Part shown: one piece after another, positions 22,939-30,961 of the stretch
How positions within the stretch are numbered: position 1 is the first letter of the stretch
Layout: each line of letters starts with the position of its first letter
Source: DASUPK01 sp036377415
Lineage (GTDB): Bacteria; Actinomycetota; Thermoleophilia; Solirubrobacterales; 70-9
Assembly (NCBI GenBank): GCA_036377415.1
Contig: DASUYK010000039.1
Coordinates: forward strand, 1 to 64,000
Direction: 5' to 3'
Length of the DNA: 64,000 bases
The notes under the pieces: generated by a model
Told to the model about the DNA's origin: nothing
Databases searched by the model: none
What the model saw: only the letters and a program-made list of their open reading frames with translations
Made by a program: the position numbers and the translations under genes

Positions 22939-24008
22939 AGATCGGGATCATCGGCATGCCCAACGCGGGCAAGTCGACCCTGTTCAACGCGCTGACCGCC
23001 GCCGGCGCCGAGATCGGCGACTACCCGTTCACGACCGTCGAGCCGAACGTCGCGGTCGTCCGGGTGCCCGACCAGCGCCTCGAGCGGATCGCCGAGACCG
23101 TCGGCTCATCCGAGACGGTCCCGGAGACGATCGACTTTCACGACATCGCCGGGCTCGTCAAGGGGGCATCGCAGGGAGAGGGCCTGGGCAATCGGTTCCT
23201 CGCGTCGATCCGCGAGACGGACGCGATCTGCCACGTGATCCGGGTGCACGGCTCGGGTGCGGTCGCCCACCCCGAGGGTCGGATCGACCCGGTCGCGGAC
23301 GCCGAGCTGATCGAGACCGAGCTGCTCGCCGCCGACCTCGAGGGAACCGAGCGACGCCTCGAGCGGGTGACGAAGCTGGCCCGCTCCGGCGACAAGGAGG
23401 CGATCGCGGAGCGCGACTGGCTCGAGCGGGTCGTCGGGGCCATCTCCGCCGGCCGGCCGGCGCGCGAGGTGTCGGTGCCCGAGGCTGCGCCGGACGCGCT
23501 CCGGAAGCTCGCGCCCTTGACCGCGAAGCCCGTCCTCTACGTCGTCAACGTCGACGAGGGCGAGACGAAGGCGCCCCCGGAGCTCGCCGCCCATGCCGAG
23601 CAGATGGAGGCGGGCGTCGTGGTGATCTCAGCCCGGGTCGAGTCGGAGCTTCGCGAGCTCGATCCTGAGGAGGCCGAGGAGATGCGCGGCGAGCTCGGGA
23701 TCGAGCGCTCCGGCCTCGAGCGCCTGATTCGGGCCGCCTTCGAGCTGCTCGATCTGGTCACCTTCTTCACCGCGGACCCGGGCAAGGAGGCGCAGGCGCG
23801 CACCCTCTCGCGCGGCGGCACCGCATACGACGCGGCGGGCCGGGTGCACGGCGATATCCAGCGGGCGTTCGTCCGCGCCGAGGTGATCGCCTGGGACGAG
23901 CTGGTGGATGCCGGCGGCTACGCCGCTGCCCGCGAAAGGGGGACGCTCCGGATCGAGGGCCGCGAATACGTCGTCCGGGAAGGCGACGTCATCCACATCA
24001 GGACGTAG
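22935..24008 (+). CDS. ychF: Redox-regulated ATPase YchF
   Basis: YchF (OLA1) is an Obg-family P-loop protein that hydrolyses ATP and associates with ribosomes. The 357 residues begin KIGIIGMPNAGKSTLFNAL (G1), then DIAGLVKGASQGEGLGN (G3), YVVNVDE in place of NKxD (which explains ATP preference), and a C-terminal TGS domain (VTFFTADPGKEAQARTL to REYVVREGDVIHIR). The start is GTG in a GTGA overlap with the PAP2 gene; an upstream frame extension is noise. Confidence 0.96.
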   Translation: MKIGIIGMPNAGKSTLFNALTAAGAEIGDYPFTTVEPNVAVVRVPDQRLERIAETVGSSETVPETIDFHDIAGLVKGASQGEGLGNRFLASIRETDAICHVIRVHGSGAVAHPEGRIDPVADAELIETELLAADLEGTERRLERVTKLARSGDKEAIAERDWLERVVGAISAGRPAREVSVPEAAPDALRKLAPLTAKPVLYVVNVDEGETKAPPELAAHAEQMEAGVVVISARVESELRELDPEEAEEMRGELGIERSGLERLIRAAFELLDLVTFFTADPGKEAQARTLSRGGTAYDAAGRVHGDIQRAFVRAEVIAWDELVDAGGYAAARERGTLRIEGREYVVREGDVIHIRT

Positions 24009-24166
24009 CGCCCGCCGGGCTCAGCGACCCAGTCCAACGACGGTCGGGAGGTCGCCGCGCAGAGGCCCGTCCTGGCGCCTTCCCCTTCGCAGGGTGCGCA
24101 GCAGACGGCAGGGATCTGCCAGCCGAGGTCCGCTCGCGCGCCGCCCGCCTCACGGCCTGATGCCGA

Positions 24167-24172
24167 TAGGTT
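24167..24172 (+). promoter_or_regulatory. -10 box of the lipocalin-like gene
   Basis: TAGGTT, 6 nt before the GTG at 24179. The 158 nt between it and ychF show nothing else. Confidence 0.5.
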
Positions 24173-24178
24173 CTCGCC

Positions 24179-25171
24179 GTGCGCACCGAGGCTCGCTTCC
24201 CCCAGGTGCCGGAGAAGGCCGGCCACTACGAGAGCTTCTATCTGAAGCTCAACCAGCCGGGCGGCGGCCGGGGGGCGTGGATCCGGCACACGGTCCACAA
24301 GCGGCCGAAGGAGCCGGCCACCTGCGCGCTGTGGTTCGTCCTCTTCGACGCCGCTGCGGCCGGCCCGCGGGCCACGAAGCGGCAGTTCGGAGCCGACGAG
24401 CTGGAGGCCGCGCCCGACTGCTACATCCGTATCGCGGATGCGACCCTGACCGACGGCCGCGCGACTGGCCGGGTCGAGACAGACGTGCTCGAGGCGAGGT
24501 GGGATCTGAGCTTCTCCGACACGCACGAGCCCTTCCACCACCTCCCTCGCGATTTCCTCTATCGCGCGAAGCTCCCGAGGACGAAGTTCCTCAGCCCCTA
24601 TCCCGATGCGGTCTTCAACGGGCACCTGGACGTCGGCGGCGAGCGGATCGCCGTCGAGGGATGGCGGGGGATGATCGGCCACAACTGGGGGGCCGAGCAC
24701 GCGGAGCGCTGGGTCTGGGTCCAGGGGTCAGGGTTCGAGGGCCGTTCCGCCGAGGACTACTTCGACATGGCGGTGGGCCGGATCAAGGTCGGCGGGCGGA
24801 TGACGCCTTGGGTCGGGAACGGGATGCTGATGCTCGACGGCACCCCCCACCGGCTGGGCGGGTTCGGCCACATCCCCAGCACCGAGGTGACCGAGGAGCC
24901 GACAGGCGCCCGATTCGAGCTCAGGGGCAAGGACGTCAAGCTCTCCGGCAACGTCAGGGCCCCCGCCAAGGACTTCGTCGCCTGGATCTACGCGGACCCG
25001 GTCGGGCCCGAGCACAACACCCTCAACTGCTCGATCTCCGACCTCGACCTCGACGTCGAGCTCGCCGGGCGCCCCGCCCAACGCCTCACCGTGAGGGGTG
25101 CGGCCGCGTACGAGTTCGGCTCCCGGGACACCGACCACGGTATCCCGCTGCAGCCGTACCCGGACGGCTGA
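24179..25171 (+). CDS. CrtC/AttH lipocalin-like protein of uncertain function
   Basis: The 330 residues have no signal peptide or membrane span. They are rich in Trp, Gly and beta-strand patterns, with a central WRGMIGHNWGAEHAERWVWVQG-type stretch (about residues 161-182) reminiscent of the two-lobed lipocalin-like fold of hydroxyneurosporene synthase (CrtC), tocopherol cyclase and AttH proteins. In those families this region lines the cavity. No carotenoid gene is nearby, so a specific reaction cannot be claimed. It is convergent with the SpoIID-like gene, 15 nt apart. Confidence 0.65.
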   Translation: MRTEARFPQVPEKAGHYESFYLKLNQPGGGRGAWIRHTVHKRPKEPATCALWFVLFDAAAAGPRATKRQFGADELEAAPDCYIRIADATLTDGRATGRVETDVLEARWDLSFSDTHEPFHHLPRDFLYRAKLPRTKFLSPYPDAVFNGHLDVGGERIAVEGWRGMIGHNWGAEHAERWVWVQGSGFEGRSAEDYFDMAVGRIKVGGRMTPWVGNGMLMLDGTPHRLGGFGHIPSTEVTEEPTGARFELRGKDVKLSGNVRAPAKDFVAWIYADPVGPEHNTLNCSISDLDLDVELAGRPAQRLTVRGAAAYEFGSRDTDHGIPLQPYPDG

Positions 25172-25186
25172 TCGCGGCGAAGCGCG

Positions 25187-26395
25187 CTACCAGCGGCCGA
25201 CGCTCTTCAGGGCACGGAGGGCCTTGGCGGCCCTCGCCTTCGGGCTGATGAAGAAGGCCCAGGTGTCGGGCAGGTCAAGGGCGTCGCGGAGCTGAGGGCC
25301 GGTGACGCTCGTCGTTCCCTTGCTCCCGATCAGGTTGGCGCGGACGATTCGCGGCGACGTCCCGCGCTGAGTGACGGCGACGTTTCGCAGCTTCCCGCGC
25401 ACGAGGCCGCCAAGCGCCGCGTTCAGCCTCCGGGGGGTGAACTTCCGTCTCCAGTGCGAGTACGGCGATCCCGCCTCGGCCTCGTAGGGGTCCTCGACGC
25501 CGCGCAGGTAGGGGATCGGGGTGCCGCCGAAGCCCAACGAGGAGAGCTCGTTGTTCTCCGTGTGGCCGCCGGAGGTCGAGAAGAAGAAGGTCTGCGCGAC
25601 CTTGCCGTTGTAGAGGACGACCTGCGAGCGGGTAGCGTCCACCGCCTGGCTGGTCCTCGCGTTCTCCGCCGAGGCGCCGCCGTAGACCTGGCTGCGGGTG
25701 TCGTCGTACTGGTCGAATCCGCTCCCCCGGACCGGGGTCGCGATCGCGTAGGAGCGCGCGGCGACCGCCTGTGCCTTGAGCGCCTCGATGTGCCACGAGG
25801 CGGGCGACTCCTTCGGCACGACGCCCTTCAGGTAGTCCTCGATCCCAACCGCGTTGACGGCGTTCAGCTTGTCGGGAACCGACGAGGGCCTCACCTCGAG
25901 CGCGCCGCGGTAGGTGCCCTTGCCGATCAGCATCACGGTCGGGGCCCCCGCCGCGCTCAGCAGGCCGCCGCACTTCGCCACCCGGGTGCCCTTCTTGGTG
26001 TGGAGGATGACCCCGCCACCCTTCCGCTTCGCGACGTAGGTCTTGCCCGGCTTCAGGCCGACGCCGCAGGCGGACCCCGCCCCCCGAAAGCTGACGCTCG
26101 CGACGTAGGGCCGAAGGAGGACGTGAACGATCTGTGAGGGGGCAGTTCCCAGGGTCGTGCCCGTGTAGTAGTGGGCGAGGATCGACTGGTATCCCGCCCC
26201 GCGCTTCGCGAACGCCTGGGCGCCGTACTGGCTCATCCCCGTGCCGTGACCGAACCCGGCGCCCTTCACAATCCACTTCTTGGCGCCTGTAGCCGACGGC
26301 GCCGCGACGAGCGCGGTGAGCGCCATGGCTGCGAGCAGAAGACGGCGCGCCCGCCTGATCCGCTGACGCGGCGTCCCTCTCGGCGGCTCGGGCAT
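25187..26395 (-). CDS. SpoIID/LytB domain protein, secreted
   Basis: The 402 residues start with an Arg-rich segment and a signal peptide (LLLAAMALTALVAAPSATGA), so the protein acts outside the membrane. The SpoIID/LytB domain follows: GAGFGHGTGMSQYGAQAFAK is seen right after the signal peptide, then AVGIEDYLKGVVPKE and LKAQAVAARSYAIA, and TFFFSTSGGHTE. SpoIID proteins are lytic transglycosylases acting on denuded glycan; the domain also occurs in many non-sporulating actinobacteria. Here the GFGHGTGMSQ element is N-terminal, a permuted arrangement relative to SpoIID. A weak TATTCC lies 6 nt before the ATG. Confidence 0.88.
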   Translation of the reverse strand: MPEPPRGTPRQRIRRARRLLLAAMALTALVAAPSATGAKKWIVKGAGFGHGTGMSQYGAQAFAKRGAGYQSILAHYYTGTTLGTAPSQIVHVLLRPYVASVSFRGAGSACGVGLKPGKTYVAKRKGGGVILHTKKGTRVAKCGGLLSAAGAPTVMLIGKGTYRGALEVRPSSVPDKLNAVNAVGIEDYLKGVVPKESPASWHIEALKAQAVAARSYAIATPVRGSGFDQYDDTRSQVYGGASAENARTSQAVDATRSQVVLYNGKVAQTFFFSTSGGHTENNELSSLGFGGTPIPYLRGVEDPYEAEAGSPYSHWRRKFTPRRLNAALGGLVRGKLRNVAVTQRGTSPRIVRANLIGSKGTTSVTGPQLRDALDLPDTWAFFISPKARAAKALRALKSVGRW

Positions 26396-26503
26396 ACGTC
26401 AGGAATAACGGCCACCGCGGCGGGAAGTTGCGCCGCCACGAGATGGAGCACGCACGGGGCGGCTCTGGCCATCGCGTCCCTGGGGCGCGCGGACTGCGTG
26501 AGC

Positions 26504-26509
26504 TACGTT
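26504..26509 (+). promoter_or_regulatory. Candidate -10 box of the second aldehyde dehydrogenase gene
   Basis: TACGTT, 31 nt before the ATG at 26541. The leader carries GAGGAGAG, so this gene is probably not leaderless. Confidence 0.35.
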
Positions 26510-26540
26510 GTAGGTCGGGAAGAGAAGAAGAGGAGAGACG

Positions 26541-27986
26541 ATGGCAACCGAGACGATCCAGGCCACCGATCACAAGCTCTACGTCGCCGGCGAGTGGACG
26601 GAGACCGGCGAGTGGTCCGAGGTGAAGTCCCCATATGACGGGACGCTGATCGGCCGCGTCCCGAAGGGTGACGCTGCCCTCGTCGAGCGGGCGGTCGATG
26701 CCGCCTCCGCCGCCTTCAACGCGGGCGGGTTTCCCCAGCACGAACGCGCCCAGGTCCTCGACCGGGCCGCTCGCCTGGCGGCCGAGCGCGAGGACGAGCT
26801 GACGATGACGATCGCCGCCGAGGCGGGAAAGCCGGTGAAGACGGCCAGGATCGAGGCGCAGCGGTGTGTCAACACACTCGAGTTCTCGGCCGCGGAGGTC
26901 CGCACCCTGACCGGCGAGATGGTGCCGATGGAGGGTGGCGCCGCCGGCGAGGGGAAGATCGGCATCGTCCTCCTCGTCCCGTACGGCGTCGTCGGCGCGA
27001 TCACCCCGTTCAACTTCCCGCTCAACCTCGTCGCGCACAAGCTCGGCCCGGCAATCGCGGCCGGCAACGCCGCGGTGCTGAAGCCCGCTGGGCAGACCCC
27101 GATCTCCGCGATCAAGCTCGCCGAGATCCTCTACGAAGCGGGATTGCCCGAGAACTGGCTGCAGGTCGTCTGTGGGCCCGGGTCAGAGCTCGGCGACGCG
27201 ATCGTCGGCCACGACTTGGTCGGCGCGATCACATTCACGGGCTCGGCGCCGGTGGGCTGGGACATCCGCGCGAAAGCCGCCCGCAAGCAGGTAAGCCTGG
27301 AGCTGGGGTCAACTGCACCGCTGATCGTGCACGAGGACGGGGACTGGGAGCAGGCGGCCGACAAGGCGAAGCTTCACGCCTACTCGCACGCCGGGCAGAG
27401 CTGCATTTCGATCCAGCGGATCCTGGTCCACGGGTCGGTCGCGGACGACTTCACGAAGCGCTTTCTCGCCAACGTCGAGTCCCTCGTCACCGGGGACCCG
27501 ATGGACGAGAGCACCGACGTCGGTCCGCTGATTTCCCAGGACGATCGCGACCGGGTCAAGGCGTGGGTCGACGAAGCCGAATCCGGGGGCGGCCAGATCC
27601 TCACCGGCGGCGAATTCGTCGACGAGGACCGCTGCCTCGCTCCGACCGTGATCAAGGAGCCGCCGCGCGAGGCGAAGGTCTGGTGCGAGGAGATCTTCGG
27701 CCCGGTGGCGACGATCCACAGCTTCAAGACCTTCGACGAGGCGATCGCCCTCGCCAACGACGCCCGCTACGGGCTCCAGGCCGGCGTCTTCACCCGCGAC
27801 CTCGGCCTCGCGATCGAGGCGGGCAGGCGGCTCGAGTTCGGCGCCGTCCTGGTCAACGAGGTGCCGACCTTCCGCACCGACCAGATGCCGTACGGCGGCG
27901 TCAAGGAGTCGGGCAATACCCGCGAGGGCCCGCACTACGCGGTCCGCGAGCTCACCGAGGAGCGGCTGGTCACTCTGCAGGCGTAG
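26541..27986 (+). CDS. Aldehyde dehydrogenase family protein
   Basis: The 481 residues form a standard-length ALDH. Landmarks are VGAITPFNFPLNLVAHKLG (cofactor cleft, in two parts), KPAGQTPISA, FTGSAPVGWDI, the general base Glu in SLELGSTAPLIV, catalytic Cys in SHAGQSCISIQRI, and EEIFGPVATIHSF. It resembles the group including glyceraldehyde-3-phosphate (non-phosphorylating) and lactaldehyde dehydrogenases, but the substrate is not settled. A good Shine-Dalgarno (GAGGAG) precedes ATG. It shares little beyond the fold with the ALDH at 13661-15331. Confidence 0.92.
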   Translation: MATETIQATDHKLYVAGEWTETGEWSEVKSPYDGTLIGRVPKGDAALVERAVDAASAAFNAGGFPQHERAQVLDRAARLAAEREDELTMTIAAEAGKPVKTARIEAQRCVNTLEFSAAEVRTLTGEMVPMEGGAAGEGKIGIVLLVPYGVVGAITPFNFPLNLVAHKLGPAIAAGNAAVLKPAGQTPISAIKLAEILYEAGLPENWLQVVCGPGSELGDAIVGHDLVGAITFTGSAPVGWDIRAKAARKQVSLELGSTAPLIVHEDGDWEQAADKAKLHAYSHAGQSCISIQRILVHGSVADDFTKRFLANVESLVTGDPMDESTDVGPLISQDDRDRVKAWVDEAESGGGQILTGGEFVDEDRCLAPTVIKEPPREAKVWCEEIFGPVATIHSFKTFDEAIALANDARYGLQAGVFTRDLGLAIEAGRRLEFGAVLVNEVPTFRTDQMPYGGVKESGNTREGPHYAVRELTEERLVTLQA

Positions 27987-28040
27987 CCTGCCTCGAAAAT
28001 CATCCGTTGGCCGGGGCAGGGACTGGTGGGGAGAGACCCG

Positions 28041-29360
28041 TCAGTCGTGCGGGCGCGCCATCTTCCGATGGTCGAGCGCCTCGTCGAGGACCGTCTCCTC
28101 GACGCCCTTCTCGCGCGCCACCTCCCGCAGCGGCCGCCCGGAGGCGTGAGCCTCCTTGACGATCTCGGCGGCGCGGTCGTAGCCGATGTGCGGGTTGAGC
28201 GCCGTCGCGGTCGCGAGCGTCGCCTCCGCGTGGCGGTTGAGCATCTCCTCGTTCGGCTCGATCCCGCTGACGCACCTCTCGTCGAGCGCCCGTGACGCCG
28301 AGGCGAGGAGCTTGATCGAGTCGAGCAGGTTGCGGGCGATCAGCGGCACCCGCACGTTGAGCTCGAACTGTCCCTGGCTCCCGGCGAGCGTGATCGCCGC
28401 ATCGTTCCCGATGACCTGATCGGCGACCTGGATGACCACCTCCGGGATCACCGGATTGACCTTCCCCGGCATGATCGACGAGCCCTTCTGCAGCTCCGGC
28501 AGGACGATCTCGGCGAGCCCCGCCCGCGGACCCGATCCCATCAGGGCGAGGTCGTTCGCGATCTTGAGCAGGGAGACGGCGACCGTCTTGAGCGCGCCGG
28601 ACAGCTCCACTAGGGCATCACGGTTGCCCTGGGCCTCGAACGGATCGGCGGGCTCGGAGATGTCTAGGCCCGTCTCGGCCGCGAGCTTCTCCCGGACCCT
28701 GGCGGCGAACTCGGGGTGGGTGTTGAGCCCGGTCCCGGTCGCGGTGCCGCCCAGCGGGATCTGGCCCACGCGGCCGAGGGTCGAGCGGACCCGCTCGGCG
28801 CCGAGGCGGATCTGCGCGGCGTATCCCGAGAACTCCTGGCCGAGCGTGACCGGGACCGCGTCCATCAGGTGGGTGCGGCCCGCCTTGACGATCTCGCTGA
28901 ACTCGTCGGCCTTGCGCTCGAGCGCCGAGCCGAGCTCGTCCAGAGCCGGCAGCAGCTTGGAGTGGACCTCGCCGAGAGCGGCTAGATGGACCGCCGAGGG
29001 GAAGACGTCGTTCGAGGACTGGCCCATGTTCACGTGGTCGTTCGGATGGGCCTCGTCGCCCGCCAGCTCGGCGATCACCTCATTCGCGTTCATGTTCGAA
29101 GAGGTCCCCGACCCCGTCTGGAAGACGTCAATGGGGAACTGATCGTCGTGCTCGCCGTTCGCCACCTCGTCGCCGGCCTTGGCGATCCGCTCGGCCAGCT
29201 CCGAGTCGAGCTTGCCCAGCTCGCCATTGGCCCGGGCGGCTGCCGCCTTCAGTCGGCCCAGCCAGTGGATCACCGGCGCCGGGATTGGTTGCCCGGAGAT
29301 CTGGAAGTTCTCGACGGCCTTCGTGGTCTCGCCACCCCAGAGTTCGGTTCTCGTGGCCAT
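28041..29360 (-). CDS. fumC: Class II fumarate hydratase
   Basis: FumC hydrates fumarate to malate in the TCA cycle. The 439 residues have the family landmarks QTGSGTSSNMNANEVIA, the substrate-site NDHVNMGQSSNDVFPSA, GRTHLMDAVPVTLGQE, and the mobile signature loop GSSIMPGKVNPVIPE with catalytic Ser. It is slightly shorter than the usual 460 residues, at the C-terminus. A TAGGCT box 6 nt before the ATG falls in the 13-nt gap after the lipoprotein gene, giving fumC its own leaderless promoter. Confidence 0.94.
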   Translation of the reverse strand: MATRTELWGGETTKAVENFQISGQPIPAPVIHWLGRLKAAAARANGELGKLDSELAERIAKAGDEVANGEHDDQFPIDVFQTGSGTSSNMNANEVIAELAGDEAHPNDHVNMGQSSNDVFPSAVHLAALGEVHSKLLPALDELGSALERKADEFSEIVKAGRTHLMDAVPVTLGQEFSGYAAQIRLGAERVRSTLGRVGQIPLGGTATGTGLNTHPEFAARVREKLAAETGLDISEPADPFEAQGNRDALVELSGALKTVAVSLLKIANDLALMGSGPRAGLAEIVLPELQKGSSIMPGKVNPVIPEVVIQVADQVIGNDAAITLAGSQGQFELNVRVPLIARNLLDSIKLLASASRALDERCVSGIEPNEEMLNRHAEATLATATALNPHIGYDRAAEIVKEAHASGRPLREVAREKGVEETVLDEALDHRKMARPHD

Positions 29361-29366
29361 AAAAGC

Positions 29367-29372
29367 AGCCTA
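29367..29372 (-). promoter_or_regulatory. -10 box of fumC
   Basis: TAGGCT on the minus strand, 6 nt before ATG 29360 and immediately after the stop of the upstream lipoprotein gene. Confidence 0.55.
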
Positions 29373-29373
29373 A

Positions 29374-29856
29374 CTAGCCGGATTGGAGTCCGGCGGTGTA
29401 CCCCAGACCGAATGACCGCTGGAACTGCGGCGGCAGTGTCTCCCCGGTCTCGCTGAATTGGGCCGAGGAGTCGAGCCGGCGGACGAGGTCGGTATGGATC
29501 GAATCGGCTCCCTTGCTCACCGCCCCGATCAGATAACCGAGCCGCACGGCCGCGGCCCCGCCCGGGTTGGCGCGGGCCTCGGCGTTGAGCGTGCTCGCGG
29601 TGACGACCAGCTCTTCACCCACGTTGGCGAGCTCCCCTCCATCCTGTGACGGGACCAGACAGTCCGAGATCGGCACCTCCCCATCCAGGCGCACCTGGTC
29701 CGGTGCGCTCTCGAGCGCCCGGAGATACGCATCGCTGCTCGCCACGCAGGCAGCCGGCGCCCCTTCGTTCGAGTCGGAGCCGCAGCCGATCGCGGTAGTG
29801 ATCAAGGCGGCCGCGGCGAACGCGGCGACACGGTGGATCGCGGATCGGCCGGGCAT
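29374..29856 (-). CDS. Hypothetical lipoprotein
   Basis: The 160-residue protein has a lipoprotein signal peptide (AAFAAAALITTAIGC, Cys at about residue 25) and a Ser/Asn-rich linker, so it is exported and lipid-anchored. The mature part is about 135 residues, mostly helical in appearance, with two Cys (ACVASSDAYL and ISDCLVPS) that may form a disulfide. I do not recognise a family. A TAGGAT box lies 9 nt before the ATG. Confidence 0.8.
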   Translation of the reverse strand: MPGRSAIHRVAAFAAAALITTAIGCGSDSNEGAPAACVASSDAYLRALESAPDQVRLDGEVPISDCLVPSQDGGELANVGEELVVTASTLNAEARANPGGAAAVRLGYLIGAVSKGADSIHTDLVRRLDSSAQFSETGETLPPQFQRSFGLGYTAGLQSG

Positions 29857-29865
29857 CGACGAACG

Positions 29866-29871
29866 ATCCTA
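29866..29871 (-). promoter_or_regulatory. -10 box of the lipoprotein gene
   Basis: TAGGAT on the minus strand, 9 nt before ATG 29856. Confidence 0.45.
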
Positions 29872-29924
29872 GGGACGGCGGGGCGGAACCGGCTTCCTGC
29901 GCCGATCGCGTCCGCCGCGACCCA

Positions 29925-29930
29925 TAACTT
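29925..29930 (+). promoter_or_regulatory. -10 box of the MarR gene
   Basis: TAACTT, 8 nt before the GTG at 29939. Confidence 0.45.
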
Positions 29931-29938
29931 GATCCCTC

Positions 29939-30391
29939 GTGAGCGACGAGGCGACGCCCCTTCGCCCCATCGATCCGCTGGCGCATCGCGCCCTCGAGGC
30001 CCTTGTCCGGGCGGAGGCGAATCTCACCCGACGGCTTGCAGCGGACCTGGAGAGGATCGGAGTCTCCGCGACCGGCTTCACGATGCTCGTGTTGCTCACC
30101 AGCGCAGGCGGGAACCTGGAACTGAGGACGATGCGCCGCCGCCTCGGTGCGTCGAAGGCGACCGCGACCGAGGTGCTGGACACGCTCGAGAACCGTGGTT
30201 TCGTCAGCCGCAGCAGGCTCGAGAGCGACCGCCGCGCCGTCGCCGTCGCCCTCACCCAGGCGGGCTACAACCTCGTCACTCACACGTTTCCCGCCCACGC
30301 GGAGCGGGTCCGCGAGGCGTTCGGCGTCCTCGACGAGACCGAGAAGCGCCAGCTCGCGGATCTGTGCCGCAAGCTGGACCGCGCCGCCTAG
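29939..30391 (+). CDS. MarR family transcriptional regulator
   Basis: A 150-residue winged-helix regulator. The DNA-binding helix is in LRTMRRRLGASKATATEVLDTL and the wing in GFVSRSRLESDRRAVAVALT (D-R-R motif). Such proteins bind as dimers to palindromes near their own or neighbouring genes and release on binding small phenolic or oxidising ligands. No clear palindrome is visible in the 82 nt between it and the divergent lipoprotein gene, so the target is unknown. The VOC gene downstream has its own -10 box. Confidence 0.9.
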   Translation: MSDEATPLRPIDPLAHRALEALVRAEANLTRRLAADLERIGVSATGFTMLVLLTSAGGNLELRTMRRRLGASKATATEVLDTLENRGFVSRSRLESDRRAVAVALTQAGYNLVTHTFPAHAERVREAFGVLDETEKRQLADLCRKLDRAA

Positions 30392-30458
30392 GCGGCGACC
30401 TTCCCTCCGGCTAGCCCTGGCTGCTTGGTCAAGCATCGCGCGGCTGCGCGGCGCGTCA

Positions 30459-30464
30459 TATGAT
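30459..30464 (+). promoter_or_regulatory. -10 box of the VOC gene
   Basis: TATGAT, 7 nt before TTG 30472. The upstream ATG at 30460 lies inside this hexamer. Confidence 0.45.
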
Positions 30465-30471
30465 CGAGGCC

Positions 30472-30894
30472 TTGGAGCAGCGCCTCAGCCTGATCACGCT
30501 CGGCACCTCGAACCTGAATCGCGCTCGCCGCTTCTACGAGGCACTCGGGTGGGCGACGGGGGCCGGGGACGACGATGACGTCGTCTTCTTCCAGGCCGGT
30601 GGGATCGTCGTCGCGCTCTGGGATCGAGCGAAGCTGGCTGACGACAGCGCGGCCAGCGACGGCGGCGGATGGGGAGGCGTGACGCTCGCCTACAACAGCC
30701 GTTCGCCGGAGGAGGTCAACTCCGTGATCGAGGAGGCTCGCGCCGCCGGCGCCGCGATCGGCAGGGAGCCCGACGAGACCTTCTGGGGCGGCTACTCGGG
30801 TGTCTTCATCGACCCCGACGGCCATCCGTGGGAGGTCGCCCACAACCCGCGCTGGACGATCGAGGACGACGGTTCGGTGACCCTGCCGGATTAG
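30472..30894 (+). CDS. VOC (glyoxalase/bleomycin resistance-like) family protein
   Basis: The 140-residue protein has two VOC modules: RLSLITLGTSNLNRARRFYEAL at the start (read in two parts) and SGVFIDPDGHPWEVAHNP at the end. Members bind metal and catalyse isomerisation or dioxygenation or sequester drugs; the function here is open. I place the start at TTG 30472 rather than ATG 30460. The TTG gives an N-terminus beginning Met-Glu-Gln-Arg, usual for this subgroup, and sits 7 nt after a TATGAT box that contains the ATG. Confidence 0.85.
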   Translation: MEQRLSLITLGTSNLNRARRFYEALGWATGAGDDDDVVFFQAGGIVVALWDRAKLADDSAASDGGGWGGVTLAYNSRSPEEVNSVIEEARAAGAAIGREPDETFWGGYSGVFIDPDGHPWEVAHNPRWTIEDDGSVTLPD

Positions 30895-30946
30895 CTGTGG
30901 GCGGGCAGCGGTCGGCGGTCGGCACGGGCGGGAGCCCGGCCGACCG

Positions 30947-30952
30947 TAGAAT
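30947..30952 (+). promoter_or_regulatory. -10 box of ileS
   Basis: TAGAAT, 9 nt before the ATG at 30962. No T-box leader is present. Confidence 0.45.
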
Positions 30953-30961
30953 CGCCCGCTC

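Noticed and set aside
27987..28040. Terminator between the aldehyde dehydrogenase and fumC genes (CCTGCC and GGCAGG)
   Set aside because: The arms are short and the loop exceeds 20 nt, so it is not convincing.
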